A stretch of 13,919 nt of DNA, taken from positions 1 through 13,919 of the forward strand of contig JAWANJ010000022.1 of the NCBI GenBank assembly GCA_038895395.1, written 5' to 3'. A program made the position numbers and the translations under genes. Shown here one piece after another: positions 1-7,344 of the stretch; the first letter of the stretch is position 1; each line of letters opens with the position of its first letter. This DNA comes from DTGL01 sp038895395 (lineage in GTDB: Archaea; Iainarchaeota; Iainarchaeia; Iainarchaeales; DTGL01). Below the pieces are notes generated by a model. It was given only the letters and a program-made list of their open reading frames with translations. It was not told where the DNA came from and searched no databases.

Positions 1-1590
1 AAAGCATATATGCGGATAAGTTGGGAGCCATCATTTACGACTTTAGACGGAAAACTAATAAGTGGAAATGTGCTTTATTGTGAAGGTGAAAGCGGACAGA
101 TACGCTTTGACATGAATTCAAGTGTTTCTGGAGATTTCATGATCGCAGGCGGCTACACCTCTTGTCCACCAATAGCATGGAAGAAGATAAGTGATTATGA
201 CAAGATTTCGTCTTGGGGGATGTTCGAAGGCCATGGAAACAATAGCTACTGCAATGCGGATATAGTTCAGCCCCAGCTGATATTGAGCGGTAAAAGTTAT
301 GCACTTTGCAATGGCTGCCAAATAGGTGTAAACACATTGGAGGACATTACTTGCGAGGATTGCTTGTATTCGCCAACTGGTCAGAATAATGTGCTTGGAC
401 AACCGCTTAATTATAAGTGTGCTAAATGCACAGTACCTTCTGGACAACCACAGCCACCAGGCCAACATAACAATGTGTCTTGTTACACATGTAAGGTTAC
501 CCAACCCGGCTCTCAACTTAGCACATGGAACATATTTTGCAAGGGAAATGTAAAAATTTATGAAAATAATGTGGTAAAACAGAGTTTTGACATCACTAGT
601 GCTCCACCAAGCATATCATTCAATGTCCCATCTGGCGCATCAGAATACAAAATAAAAGCAACACTAGATGTTGACTGCCTTGGGTATAGCGGCTATTTTT
701 TAGGGGTTTGTTGGAACAGGCCTCACTATGTAAAGCTTAATTCCTATAGTCAGAGTCCGGGCCCTGTAGGCCTTCCACCATATAAAGACCTATTGCCAGC
801 AACACTCAGTGGTGAAATTACTCTCAATGTAGTGGACCCGAACAGCCTTTTCAATTCTGACAGGGTTAATGTATCTGACATTATGCACACTAGATTACAG
901 ACAACGAGTGGCGGAGAAAAAGTCATAACAAGGTTTAGGTTAACAAATCTGGACAATTACCCAATTAAAATAAATTCAATTGAGCTTAGAGAACCAAGAG
1001 GTCAAATAAGTATCATACAGGGCAAAGGCGTGGTATTGAAACCCAATCAGTCAACAGATATAATTATTGAATCAATAGTCTTTACAACAAAGCCAAAGAT
1101 TGATTTGATTTATTCTTATGATGGATACACTGTTTCTTGCAAAAAGAATGAGGGCGTTAAAAGCATATTCTTAGAGCTTTTCCCAAGTGAATTTTACTCA
1201 ATAAAATCTTTAGAGGCCAAAAATGTAATGGTAGATGAACCTATTGAAGTTAGTGTCAATTGCACAGCAGATCTCAACTTAAAGATTAGTTTATGGCCAA
1301 CAGATGGTACAATTAAAGGGTCACAACCAATAGTACAAAATATAAGAGGCACTTGTAATAAAGGCCCCATTTTAGTTGGTTCAACTAGTAATGCAGGGGT
1401 TTATTACATAGAAGCAGAGTTGGATATTCCCGGCTATACCATATGCAAGACATCAGACTGCAGACAGGGAAAGTACATTTCAGTAGCAGGTCAGACGAAA
1501 GAAACAGAAGCACCAGAGTTAAACAGTTATCTTGTAATATTAATAGCTGCTTTGGCCTTGTTTATAGTTAAAGTAAAAACAAAAAAATGA
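1..1590 (+). CDS. Cysteine-rich surface protein with C-terminal membrane anchor (5' end cut by window)
   Basis: The frame is open from base 1. The first ATG (base 10) gives 526 residues but no signal peptide follows it, so I take the gene as 5'-truncated and the true start as lying outside. Residue numbers count from that ATG. Residues 100-161 hold four CxxC pairs (100/103, 115/118, 137/140, 158/161) separated by Gly/Pro/Gln/Asn-rich linkers, and further single cysteines lie along the chain. The rest is rich in beta-type sequence (alternating polar/hydrophobic, Ig-like spacing). Residues about 507-520 form one hydrophobic membrane segment followed by KVKTKK, so the bulk would be outside the cell. 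I recognise no enzyme family. The role is inferred as a cell-envelope protein; the cysteines may form disulfides or bind metal. The stop codon abuts the stop of the convergent gene on the other strand with no base between them. Confidence 0.75.
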   Translation, partial: KAYMRISWEPSFTTLDGKLISGNVLYCEGESGQIRFDMNSSVSGDFMIAGGYTSCPPIAWKKISDYDKISSWGMFEGHGNNSYCNADIVQPQLILSGKSYALCNGCQIGVNTLEDITCEDCLYSPTGQNNVLGQPLNYKCAKCTVPSGQPQPPGQHNNVSCYTCKVTQPGSQLSTWNIFCKGNVKIYENNVVKQSFDITSAPPSISFNVPSGASEYKIKATLDVDCLGYSGYFLGVCWNRPHYVKLNSYSQSPGPVGLPPYKDLLPATLSGEITLNVVDPNSLFNSDRVNVSDIMHTRLQTTSGGEKVITRFRLTNLDNYPIKINSIELREPRGQISIIQGKGVVLKPNQSTDIIIESIVFTTKPKIDLIYSYDGYTVSCKKNEGVKSIFLELFPSEFYSIKSLEAKNVMVDEPIEVSVNCTADLNLKISLWPTDGTIKGSQPIVQNIRGTCNKGPILVGSTSNAGVYYIEAELDIPGYTICKTSDCRQGKYISVAGQTKETEAPELNSYLVILIAALALFIVKVKTKK

Positions 1591-1631
1591 TTATCTCCTA
1601 AAAATCCAAAAGAAAGATTTTTTTGGTTTTT
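1575..1631. terminator. Bidirectional T-tract terminator embedded in two convergent coding ends
   Basis: A5-C-A7 at 1575-1587 faces T7-GG-T5 at 1618-1631, forming an imperfect A/T inverted repeat around a loop of about 30 bases that contains both stop codons. Read on the + strand the transcript ends in U7-GG-U5; read on the - strand it ends in U7-G-U5. U-rich tracts are the known core of archaeal intrinsic termination. Each tract lies inside the last codons of the opposite gene (Lys codons of the + gene, the Lys/Phe-rich end of the - gene). Confidence 0.5.
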
Positions 1632-3126
1632 CAACTTGAATAACTGGCTGAACTTGGGGTGGTTGTTCTGCTACAACTTGTTGCACTTGTGGTTTTGGTT
1701 CTGGCTGTTCTGCTTTGACCTTTTCCAAATCTTTTTCTATTTTTGTGGCCTTCTTTTTGCCTTTAGCCACCTTCTTAGCCTTTTTTTCTTTTTTCTTTAA
1801 AATCTTTGGCTTAACAATTTTTTTGGTTTCTTTCTTTTTTTCTTCAAGTGGTGTGATGTAAAGCTTGCCAAAAAGCCAATTACTGTGACCTTTGAACCAT
1901 TTGGCAGCAAGCGAGCCGTCTTTAGAAAAAAACACAATGGTTGAATTTCTTTCTGTTATTGTATAATCCTTCGATTCATAATTACAAGGAAAGTCAGCCT
2001 TAGGCAAAGGCAAATCAGTTTTTGGAGGTAAGAGATTTACCAAGGATTCAAAAGCAAATGCATTCCAAGCAGGACATGGAAGCACATCTTGCCATAAAAC
2101 ATGTTTGGGCTTTTCACAGCTATCAGACAAGACGTTACAAAAACCAACATAGGATGGCAAAGCGCCACTTGCATATTGTCTTGAAATAACACTTTCAATA
2201 ACAGCATCTGCTGTGCTGCTTTGTATTCCAAAAAAAGAAAGTTGCTTTAGTGTAGAAGCAATTACAGCACTATTGGCAACATAAAGAGGATATTTCAATA
2301 AAGTATCCCCTCTGTAGCCATAGTAATAAAGCTTTTCCTTTGGATGTACGCTTTTATCTAGAAATAAGGCAGCATCTTTAATTCGTTCTATAACTTTTTC
2401 TTCATTTTTAACTTCGCACATTTCCGCAAGTCCCTTAATTGTAAAAGCACATTTAAATAAAGGTGCAACTTCATCTCTTTCGTCCAGAGCAAAACAACCA
2501 TCTTTATATTGGTATTTCAATATTTCTATAGCAGCAGGTATGCAATATTCTGTTATCATTCCTGGGTCATTAACAAGCAAAGAATATCGCAAAACACTTC
2601 GTATTGCGGTTGCCGCAGATGGTAAATTGAATACCATTTTGTCATGGTTAAACTCAAGAAAAGATCTTTTATAGTCCCAACATTTTGCAATTATAAAGCG
2701 CTCTATGTTGTTCTTTGCAACATTAAAAAATCTGTTATAATTCATGTTTTGCTTTTTAAGCACAGTACAAAGTCTGGTAAGCGCTAGTGTTGCATATGCG
2801 TTACCAAAAAGAGAAGCATAAGTTTCCTCGCTACCAGGCTTATGTTCAAGACAAGAGTTGTAATAGATGTTTGCTTCCCATATGTAGTTTGCTACTAGCC
2901 ACTCCCCACATTTCATTGCTTGCTCCAAATATTCTTGCTTAGATGTTTTTTCATAAAGTTTTAGATAACCAAGAACCAAAGCTCCTTGAGAAGCACTGTC
3001 TGGTTCAATAAAAGCAAGTTGGCTTCTAATAGGATCTAAAATGAATCCATGTAGGCCATGGGCAAGATCAAGCCAAGAACTCAAATAGAATTGCAAATTG
3101 CTTATACTATCACGAAGCTCAGGCAT
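1591..3126 (-). CDS. Alpha/alpha-toroid-like protein with Lys-rich tail, possibly glycan-acting
   Basis: 511 residues, with no signal peptide. Residues 1 to about 400 are a run of paired amphipathic helices with aromatic- and Gly-rich turns (for example SLFGNAYATLAL, YYYGYRGDTL, YASGALPSYVGF), which resembles the alpha/alpha-toroid fold of six-hairpin glycosidases, epimerases and terpenoid-cyclase-like proteins. I assign no specific family or reaction. From residue 428 the chain changes: about 44 residues are half lysine, then a Pro/Gln/Val-rich linker, ending in the aromatic, basic tip SFFWIFRR. The gene is last in the sugar-nucleotide operon, 38 bases after the UDP-xylose synthase stop, so a role in using or trimming the glycan is plausible. 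There is no clear Shine-Dalgarno site before the ATG. A T-rich TATA-like stretch about 25 bases upstream suggests it may also have its own leaderless promoter. Confidence 0.7.
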   Translation of the reverse strand: MPELRDSISNLQFYLSSWLDLAHGLHGFILDPIRSQLAFIEPDSASQGALVLGYLKLYEKTSKQEYLEQAMKCGEWLVANYIWEANIYYNSCLEHKPGSEETYASLFGNAYATLALTRLCTVLKKQNMNYNRFFNVAKNNIERFIIAKCWDYKRSFLEFNHDKMVFNLPSAATAIRSVLRYSLLVNDPGMITEYCIPAAIEILKYQYKDGCFALDERDEVAPLFKCAFTIKGLAEMCEVKNEEKVIERIKDAALFLDKSVHPKEKLYYYGYRGDTLLKYPLYVANSAVIASTLKQLSFFGIQSSTADAVIESVISRQYASGALPSYVGFCNVLSDSCEKPKHVLWQDVLPCPAWNAFAFESLVNLLPPKTDLPLPKADFPCNYESKDYTITERNSTIVFFSKDGSLAAKWFKGHSNWLFGKLYITPLEEKKKETKKIVKPKILKKKEKKAKKVAKGKKKATKIEKDLEKVKAEQPEPKPQVQQVVAEQPPQVQPVIQVEKPKKSFFWIFRR

Positions 3127-3145
3127 ATAGACCCAAAATATGAAA

Positions 3146-3153
3146 AATTAAAC
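3146..3153 (-). promoter_or_regulatory. Possible TATA box for the toroid-like gene
   Basis: On the - strand the 38-base gap reads GTTTAATT centred about 24-26 bases before the ATG at 3126, and the ATG has no convincing ribosome site. This is the spacing expected for a leaderless archaeal promoter. The sequence is a weak match and the gene may equally be read from the upstream operon. Confidence 0.3.
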
Positions 3154-3164
3154 TTTTTTTAATA

Positions 3165-4109
3165 CTAACGCTTTTGTTTTTTTGCAAAAAATCTTTCAAA
3201 CCAAGCTATTGTCTGCTTTAACCCATCTTCTAGGCTAACTTTTGGTTCCCAACCAATCAATTTTTTTGCAAGTTCAATGTTAGGTCTTCTCCGTTCTGGA
3301 TCATCCTTTGGCATCTCCTTGTGAACTATTTTTGAGCTAGAATTTGTCAATCTTATTATCTTATTGGCTAGTTCAATTATTGTAGTTTCTTTAGGATTGC
3401 CAAGGTTTACAGGTAGGTTATAGTCACAATGAATTAATTCATAAAGGCCTTCTATCATATCAGAAACATAACAAAAAGATCTTGTTTGTGAGCCATCCCC
3501 ATAAACAGTGATTGGTTCATTCCTCATTGCTTGCATGATAAAATTTGGTATCACGCGCCCATCGTTTATTGACATCTTTGGCCCATATGTATTGAATATC
3601 CTGGCAATTCGAGTTTTTAGCCCATGGCGCCAATGATAATTCATTATAAGTGCTTCTGCAAACCTTTTTGATTCATCGTAACAAGCTCTTGGGCCAACTG
3701 GGTTTACGTTGCCATAGTAACTTTCAACTTGAGGATGCACAAGTGGATTGCCATAAACTTCTGATGTTGAGGTATGTAAAAGCAAGGCATCTTTTTTCCT
3801 TGCAATTTCAAGAATATTTTTCACACCAAAAGAATTTGCAAACATAGTTTCGATGGACAGCTTTTGATAATGCAAAGGTGAAGCTGGAGATGCTAAGTTG
3901 TAGATTTCGTCAATTTCGCCTTTTACCTTGAAATTTTTGCTTATATCTGCTTTAATAAACTTGAACTTATTTTTTGGAAAATCTTTTATATTTTCAATTT
4001 TACCAGTACAAAGGTTGTCAATGCCGACTATCTCATAACCTTCTTTTATAAGGTACTCGCATAGATTTGAACCAAGAAAACCAGCACAACCTGTGACTAA
4101 AGCACGCAT
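3165..4109 (-). CDS. uxs: UDP-glucuronate decarboxylase (UDP-xylose synthase)
   Basis: 314 residues. It belongs to the short-chain dehydrogenase/reductase (extended) family, cytosolic, and would convert UDP-glucuronate to UDP-xylose with bound NAD. Visible features are the Rossmann start GCAGFLG (residues 7-13), Asp31 for the adenosine ribose, NLASPASPLHY (71-81), TSEVYG (115-120), and the catalytic YDESK (Tyr144, Lys148) within GPRACYDESKR, which is the UXS signature. The C-terminal DDPERRRPNIELAKKLIGW is also typical of UXS rather than of 4-epimerases or 4,6-dehydratases. The start is firm: GGGAGG lies six bases before the ATG. The first 13 bases overlap the end of the upstream nucleotidyltransferase gene, indicating translational coupling. 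Its substrate would come from the UDP-glucose dehydrogenase at the head of the same operon. Confidence 0.9.
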   Translation of the reverse strand: MRALVTGCAGFLGSNLCEYLIKEGYEIVGIDNLCTGKIENIKDFPKNKFKFIKADISKNFKVKGEIDEIYNLASPASPLHYQKLSIETMFANSFGVKNILEIARKKDALLLHTSTSEVYGNPLVHPQVESYYGNVNPVGPRACYDESKRFAEALIMNYHWRHGLKTRIARIFNTYGPKMSINDGRVIPNFIMQAMRNEPITVYGDGSQTRSFCYVSDMIEGLYELIHCDYNLPVNLGNPKETTIIELANKIIRLTNSSSKIVHKEMPKDDPERRRPNIELAKKLIGWEPKVSLEDGLKQTIAWFERFFAKKQKR

Positions 4110-4846
4110 TTCAGTTCCTCCCTTGCCTTTTCAAGAAGTTCTATTGAACCTATGTCAAACCATTTGCCTTTGCAAACATATGCATATGTTGGCTCTTTTT
4201 TGTGAAGCCATTGTATAAAGCAACCAGCAGCATCAAGATTGTGACCAGCATTTGCGTATTCTTCAAATAGTTTTATTATCTTTTTTGTGTAAAAATATAT
4301 CCCAGTACTGGCGAGTGTTGATTTTGGGTTCTGAGGTTTCTCTTGAAAGTCAATTATTTTGCAATTTTTGTCGATTTCCACTATGCCGTAGTTTTTTGCA
4401 AGTTCAAAAGAGCCAACGTCATAGACACCCACAACACAGCTTTTCTTCTTTTTAAATGTCTCAAAGATCGGTAAAAGAGAGAAATCAAATATGTTATCAC
4501 TGCTTATATCCAAAAGATCACATCTCAGATTTTTTTCTCTTATGGCAAGCATTTTGTCACCAATTGCACCAAGCCGATCTTTTTCACTATTTGTTCCATC
4601 ATTTATTATATCGATCTTAAATTGATATGCACTTTTATTTAAAGCTTGTAACCACCTTTCAAATACACTATAGTAGTAATTATTTGAGATTATATAAACA
4701 GTATCGATTTCTTTTAGCTCAGCTATTTTGTCCAATATATGTTCAATAACTGGCTTTCTAGCAACGTCTATAAGCGCTTTTGGAATGTATGCCGTTAGAG
4801 GCCGCAGCCGGGTTCCATAACCGGCTGCTGGTATAATTGCTCTCAT
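4097..4846 (-). CDS. Sugar-1-phosphate nucleotidyltransferase (probable UDP-glucose or dTDP-glucose pyrophosphorylase type)
   Basis: 249 residues from the ATG at 4846. A longer frame to 4888 is rejected because it would run into the upstream gene, while this ATG directly precedes MRAIIPAAGYGTRLRPLT, follows a GAGG ribosome site and leaves 10 bases after the previous stop. The nucleotide-binding loop AAGYGTRLRPLT (7-18) and PKAL with Lys23 are intact. Asp117 in SSDN and Asp231 in WFDIGS are the expected metal ligands, and FQEKP is the sugar-side motif. The enzyme would join a sugar 1-phosphate to a nucleotide with release of pyrophosphate. The base and sugar cannot be read from sequence. The operon (UDP-glucose dehydrogenase plus UDP-xylose synthase) argues for UDP-glucose, but this is inference from context. 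Confidence 0.85.
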   Translation of the reverse strand: MRAIIPAAGYGTRLRPLTAYIPKALIDVARKPVIEHILDKIAELKEIDTVYIISNNYYYSVFERWLQALNKSAYQFKIDIINDGTNSEKDRLGAIGDKMLAIREKNLRCDLLDISSDNIFDFSLLPIFETFKKKKSCVVGVYDVGSFELAKNYGIVEIDKNCKIIDFQEKPQNPKSTLASTGIYFYTKKIIKLFEEYANAGHNLDAAGCFIQWLHKKEPTYAYVCKGKWFDIGSIELLEKAREELKCVL

Positions 4847-4856
4847 ATTATGCCTC

Positions 4857-5972
4857 TTATTCTGTAGTTGGTTGAAATCTTGATTCAAGTTTCTTTAAGA
4901 CTTCTGGTAAAGTTGTATACTCTAGCTCTTTTTCGCTAACCCTGTGTGGCTCAAATGGGCCATGGCGTCTCATGTACTCTGCAATCTCATTACATCTCGC
5001 CCTAACGTTATCAAAGCTCACATCATCAAATAAGTCTTTTGGACCTATGAGTTCACCTTCGCATACTTGGAAACCCAGTCCAACAACCCTCGGCGGTCCA
5101 TCAAAGCGTGTTGGTGTTGCATACTTTAAAGGCACAGGCATTAGTGGACCTTTGTGTGAGCCTCTCATCCAGCCACTTACAAGATGACCTAATGCAAAGC
5201 CTTCAATTACTTCACCCACAGCAGGAAAACCACTTTGAGCTCTAACAATGCAAACTGGATCGTCCTTGCCAACATATTGACCTGCAATAACATTCAATTT
5301 TTCAGTGCAAACTTCTGCAGCAATTCTTTCCTCAGGTGCCTCGTTACCTCGTCTATAGATGCGTTTTATAGCATAGGTGCTCGTTGTACCTATTAATGCC
5401 AAAAGTGCATACATTTCTTCTGGGCAATTAAGTGTTGCTTTCATGTGCTTGTAGACATCCATTATTTCAAAAGAAAAACCCACTGTTGCTTTTGGGTCTA
5501 TTACCAAACCAGCTGTATTGAAAGGATCAGCAAAGATCTTGAATAGTGGAAGGTTAAATGCTGAAGGCTCTGTTTTGTCACAAGCAAATATAAGCAATGG
5601 GTCTGATTTTCTCTCAAAAAAAGTCATTTCCGCAACACCAGGTCCCTGTCCTTTAACATTTCCGGAAAAGGAATCGCTAAGAAGATCTTGGCCTGCTGCA
5701 TAAAGTTTTCTGCTTCTTGCATATTGTGCAACCTTCATAAAGCCATCCCAAGCCAATTTGTGGATCTCACTGTTATCCCTACCTTTTCTATGGGTAATTA
5801 TTGTTTCTAAGTCATCACCACAATTGAAAACGTAGTAGTCTATTATATCCCCTGTTTTTTTAGCTTTTTCTAGGTGATCCTTCATCATTTCGATCATTTC
5901 AGGCAACACAGTTATATGCCCGGAAAGGCTTCCCACGTCAGCTTTTATACAAGAGACAGTTAACAACCCCAT
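4857..5972 (-). CDS. fbp: Bifunctional fructose-1,6-bisphosphate aldolase/phosphatase
   Basis: 371 residues, full length for the archaeal type (class V FBPase). It condenses dihydroxyacetone phosphate with glyceraldehyde 3-phosphate and dephosphorylates the product to fructose 6-phosphate, the one-way step of archaeal gluconeogenesis. The N-terminal KADVGSLSGH carries metal ligands Asp12 and His19. Asp53-Asp54, Gln95 and Asp132-Lys133 follow. YVGKDD (233-238) gives the Tyr/Lys pair of the aldolase site, with Lys236 as Schiff-base lysine by homology. GWMRGSHKGPLMPV and RFDGPPRV are strongly conserved family blocks. The start is set by GGGAGG seven bases upstream. A second ATG four bases earlier is out of frame and soon reaches a stop. 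It sits 18 bases after UDP-glucose dehydrogenase and 10 before the nucleotidyltransferase, so it is likely co-transcribed with sugar-nucleotide genes rather than with central glycolysis genes. Confidence 0.95.
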   Translation of the reverse strand: MGLLTVSCIKADVGSLSGHITVLPEMIEMMKDHLEKAKKTGDIIDYYVFNCGDDLETIITHRKGRDNSEIHKLAWDGFMKVAQYARSRKLYAAGQDLLSDSFSGNVKGQGPGVAEMTFFERKSDPLLIFACDKTEPSAFNLPLFKIFADPFNTAGLVIDPKATVGFSFEIMDVYKHMKATLNCPEEMYALLALIGTTSTYAIKRIYRRGNEAPEERIAAEVCTEKLNVIAGQYVGKDDPVCIVRAQSGFPAVGEVIEGFALGHLVSGWMRGSHKGPLMPVPLKYATPTRFDGPPRVVGLGFQVCEGELIGPKDLFDDVSFDNVRARCNEIAEYMRRHGPFEPHRVSEKELEYTTLPEVLKKLESRFQPTTE

Positions 5973-5990
5973 TCATACACCTCCCGAATA

Positions 5991-7274
5991 TCAAGTACCA
6001 ATGCCTTCATAAGTAAAACCAATAGAAGTAAGTGTTTTTTTATTTAAAAAGTTTCTCCCATCAATGATTAACGGATTTTTCATGTATTTTTTTAATTTGT
6101 TAAAATTAAGCTTGGCAAATTGTGGCCATTCAGTTACTAAAACAATGGCATAAGCACCTTTGGCTGTTTGATATGCATCCTTTGCGTAGTGGATGTCCGA
6201 AACTATTTTTTTCATGTTTTTTACAGCAACAGGATCATATGCTGAGACCTTTGCTCCTTCTTTTTTAAGAGCTTTAATTATTGTTAAACTGCTGGCATCT
6301 CTTACATCGTCTGTGTTAGGTTTGAACGCTAAACCCAAAATGGCAATTTTTTTACCATTTAAATTTCCCAGATGTCTTTTCAGTTTAACGATTGGCTGAA
6401 GCTTTGCTTTTTCATTTGCATGAAATGCAGCAGCAACTATATTTTGTTTTACGTTTGTTTTCTTGCCAAAATATATTAATGCTCTTACATCTTTAGGAAA
6501 ACAGGAGCCTCCCCACCCACAGCCAGCTCTCAAAAAATAAGGCCCTATGCGCTTGTCAAGTCCCATGCCTTTTGCTACATAAACAACGTTAGCTCCAACC
6601 TTTTCGCAGAGCAACGCAATCTCATTGATAAAAGAAATTTTTGTTACTAAGAAAGCATTTGATGCATATTTTATAAGTTCAGCTGTGCGAATATCTGTGT
6701 AGAGCTTTTTACATCTTATACCTTTGTAAAGCTCTTGCATTGCTTTCTTAGCTTTTGGATCTTCAAAACCAATAACTATGCGATCCGGCTTCATGAAGTC
6801 ATTAACTGCTGAACCTTCACGTAAAAATTCCGGATTTGAGACAACATAAAAGTTACCTTTGTAATTTTTGGCAATGATTCTTTTTAACATTTCTGTTGTA
6901 CCAACAAGCACTGTGCTTTTATTTACTATAACCTTTTCTTCATTGACTGATGCTGCAATAGCTTTGGCAGCTTTTATCCAGTCTCTAAGGTCAGGTTTTC
7001 CATTTTTTGTTTGTGGTGTACCAACAGTTAGCATCACAACGTAAGCGTTTCTAACAGCTGTTTTTGTATCGTTTGTGAATCTTAGAAGCCCTCTCTTTAA
7101 GTTTCTTTTAATAATTTTTTCTAAACCAGGTTCATAAATTGGTGATTTTCCTCTGGTCAACAATCTAATTTTCTCTTTATCAATATCAACGCAGGTTACA
7201 TCATGTCCAAGATCAGCTAGGCATGCTCCGCTCACAAGACCAACATAGCCTGTACCTATGATCGCAACTCGCAT
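5991..7274 (-). CDS. ugd: UDP-glucose 6-dehydrogenase
   Basis: 427 residues from the ATG at 7274. It oxidises UDP-glucose to UDP-glucuronate with two NAD+. Visible features are the Rossmann motif GTGYVG (7-12) with Asp30, VGTPQTKNG (84-92), SNPEFLREG (146-154), Lys202 and Asn206 in IKYASNAF, and the catalytic Cys258 in GCGWGGSCFPKD. This identifies the UDP-glucose/GDP-mannose dehydrogenase family; UDP-glucose is favoured over UDP-N-acetylmannosamine because a UDP-glucuronate decarboxylase follows in the operon. A GTG at 7286 would add four residues (MVRV), but that GTG is itself part of a GGTGA ribosome site five to six bases before the ATG at 7274, so I prefer the ATG. This is the first gene of the - strand operon, transcribed from the shared promoter region with the RHH fusion gene. 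Confidence 0.92.
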   Translation of the reverse strand: MRVAIIGTGYVGLVSGACLADLGHDVTCVDIDKEKIRLLTRGKSPIYEPGLEKIIKRNLKRGLLRFTNDTKTAVRNAYVVMLTVGTPQTKNGKPDLRDWIKAAKAIAASVNEEKVIVNKSTVLVGTTEMLKRIIAKNYKGNFYVVSNPEFLREGSAVNDFMKPDRIVIGFEDPKAKKAMQELYKGIRCKKLYTDIRTAELIKYASNAFLVTKISFINEIALLCEKVGANVVYVAKGMGLDKRIGPYFLRAGCGWGGSCFPKDVRALIYFGKKTNVKQNIVAAAFHANEKAKLQPIVKLKRHLGNLNGKKIAILGLAFKPNTDDVRDASSLTIIKALKKEGAKVSAYDPVAVKNMKKIVSDIHYAKDAYQTAKGAYAIVLVTEWPQFAKLNFNKLKKYMKNPLIIDGRNFLNKKTLTSIGFTYEGIGT

Positions 7275-7303
7275 AACTCTCACCACTATTCAAAATAACA
7301 TAA

Positions 7304-7313
7304 AATTTAAATA
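7304..7313. promoter_or_regulatory. Shared TATA-like core of the divergent promoter
   Basis: AAATTTAAATA is nearly self-complementary, so it can act as a TATA box both ways. It is centred about 26 bases before position 7335 (just ahead of the RHH-fusion ATG at 7345) and about 35 bases before the ATG of UDP-glucose dehydrogenase on the other strand. The rest of the 70-base gap is AT-rich and holds the inverted repeat described separately. Confidence 0.5.
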
Positions 7314-7319
7314 AATGAG

Positions 7320-7342
7320 CTGTTCATAAATTGTATGAACAG
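7320..7342. promoter_or_regulatory. Perfect 9-bp inverted repeat, probable operator
   Basis: Arms CTGTTCATA (7320-7328) and TATGAACAG (7334-7342) are perfect complements around a 5-base spacer AATTG. The site begins about 7 bases after the TATA-like core and ends two bases before the start codon of a protein with an N-terminal ribbon-helix-helix DNA-binding domain. RHH dimers bind inverted repeats, so an autoregulatory operator is the simplest reading. It covers the predicted transcription start. I did not see another copy at the other promoters in the window. Confidence 0.6.
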
Positions 7343-7344
7343 GT

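Noticed and set aside
118..516. Open frame of about 130 codons on the - strand inside the first surface-protein gene
   Set aside because: It is antisense to a well-supported cysteine-rich coding frame, has no ribosome site, and its protein is unlike any family I recognise.
4847..4888. Longer start for the nucleotidyltransferase (extra MNQDFNQLQNKRHN)
   Set aside because: It would overlap the end of the FBP aldolase/phosphatase gene and has no matching family sequence. The ATG at 4846 has a GAGG ribosome site and sits right before the catalytic loop.
7275..7286. GTG start four residues earlier for UDP-glucose dehydrogenase
   Set aside because: That GTG is part of the GGTGA ribosome site serving the ATG at 7274, and the Rossmann strand begins naturally at the later start.
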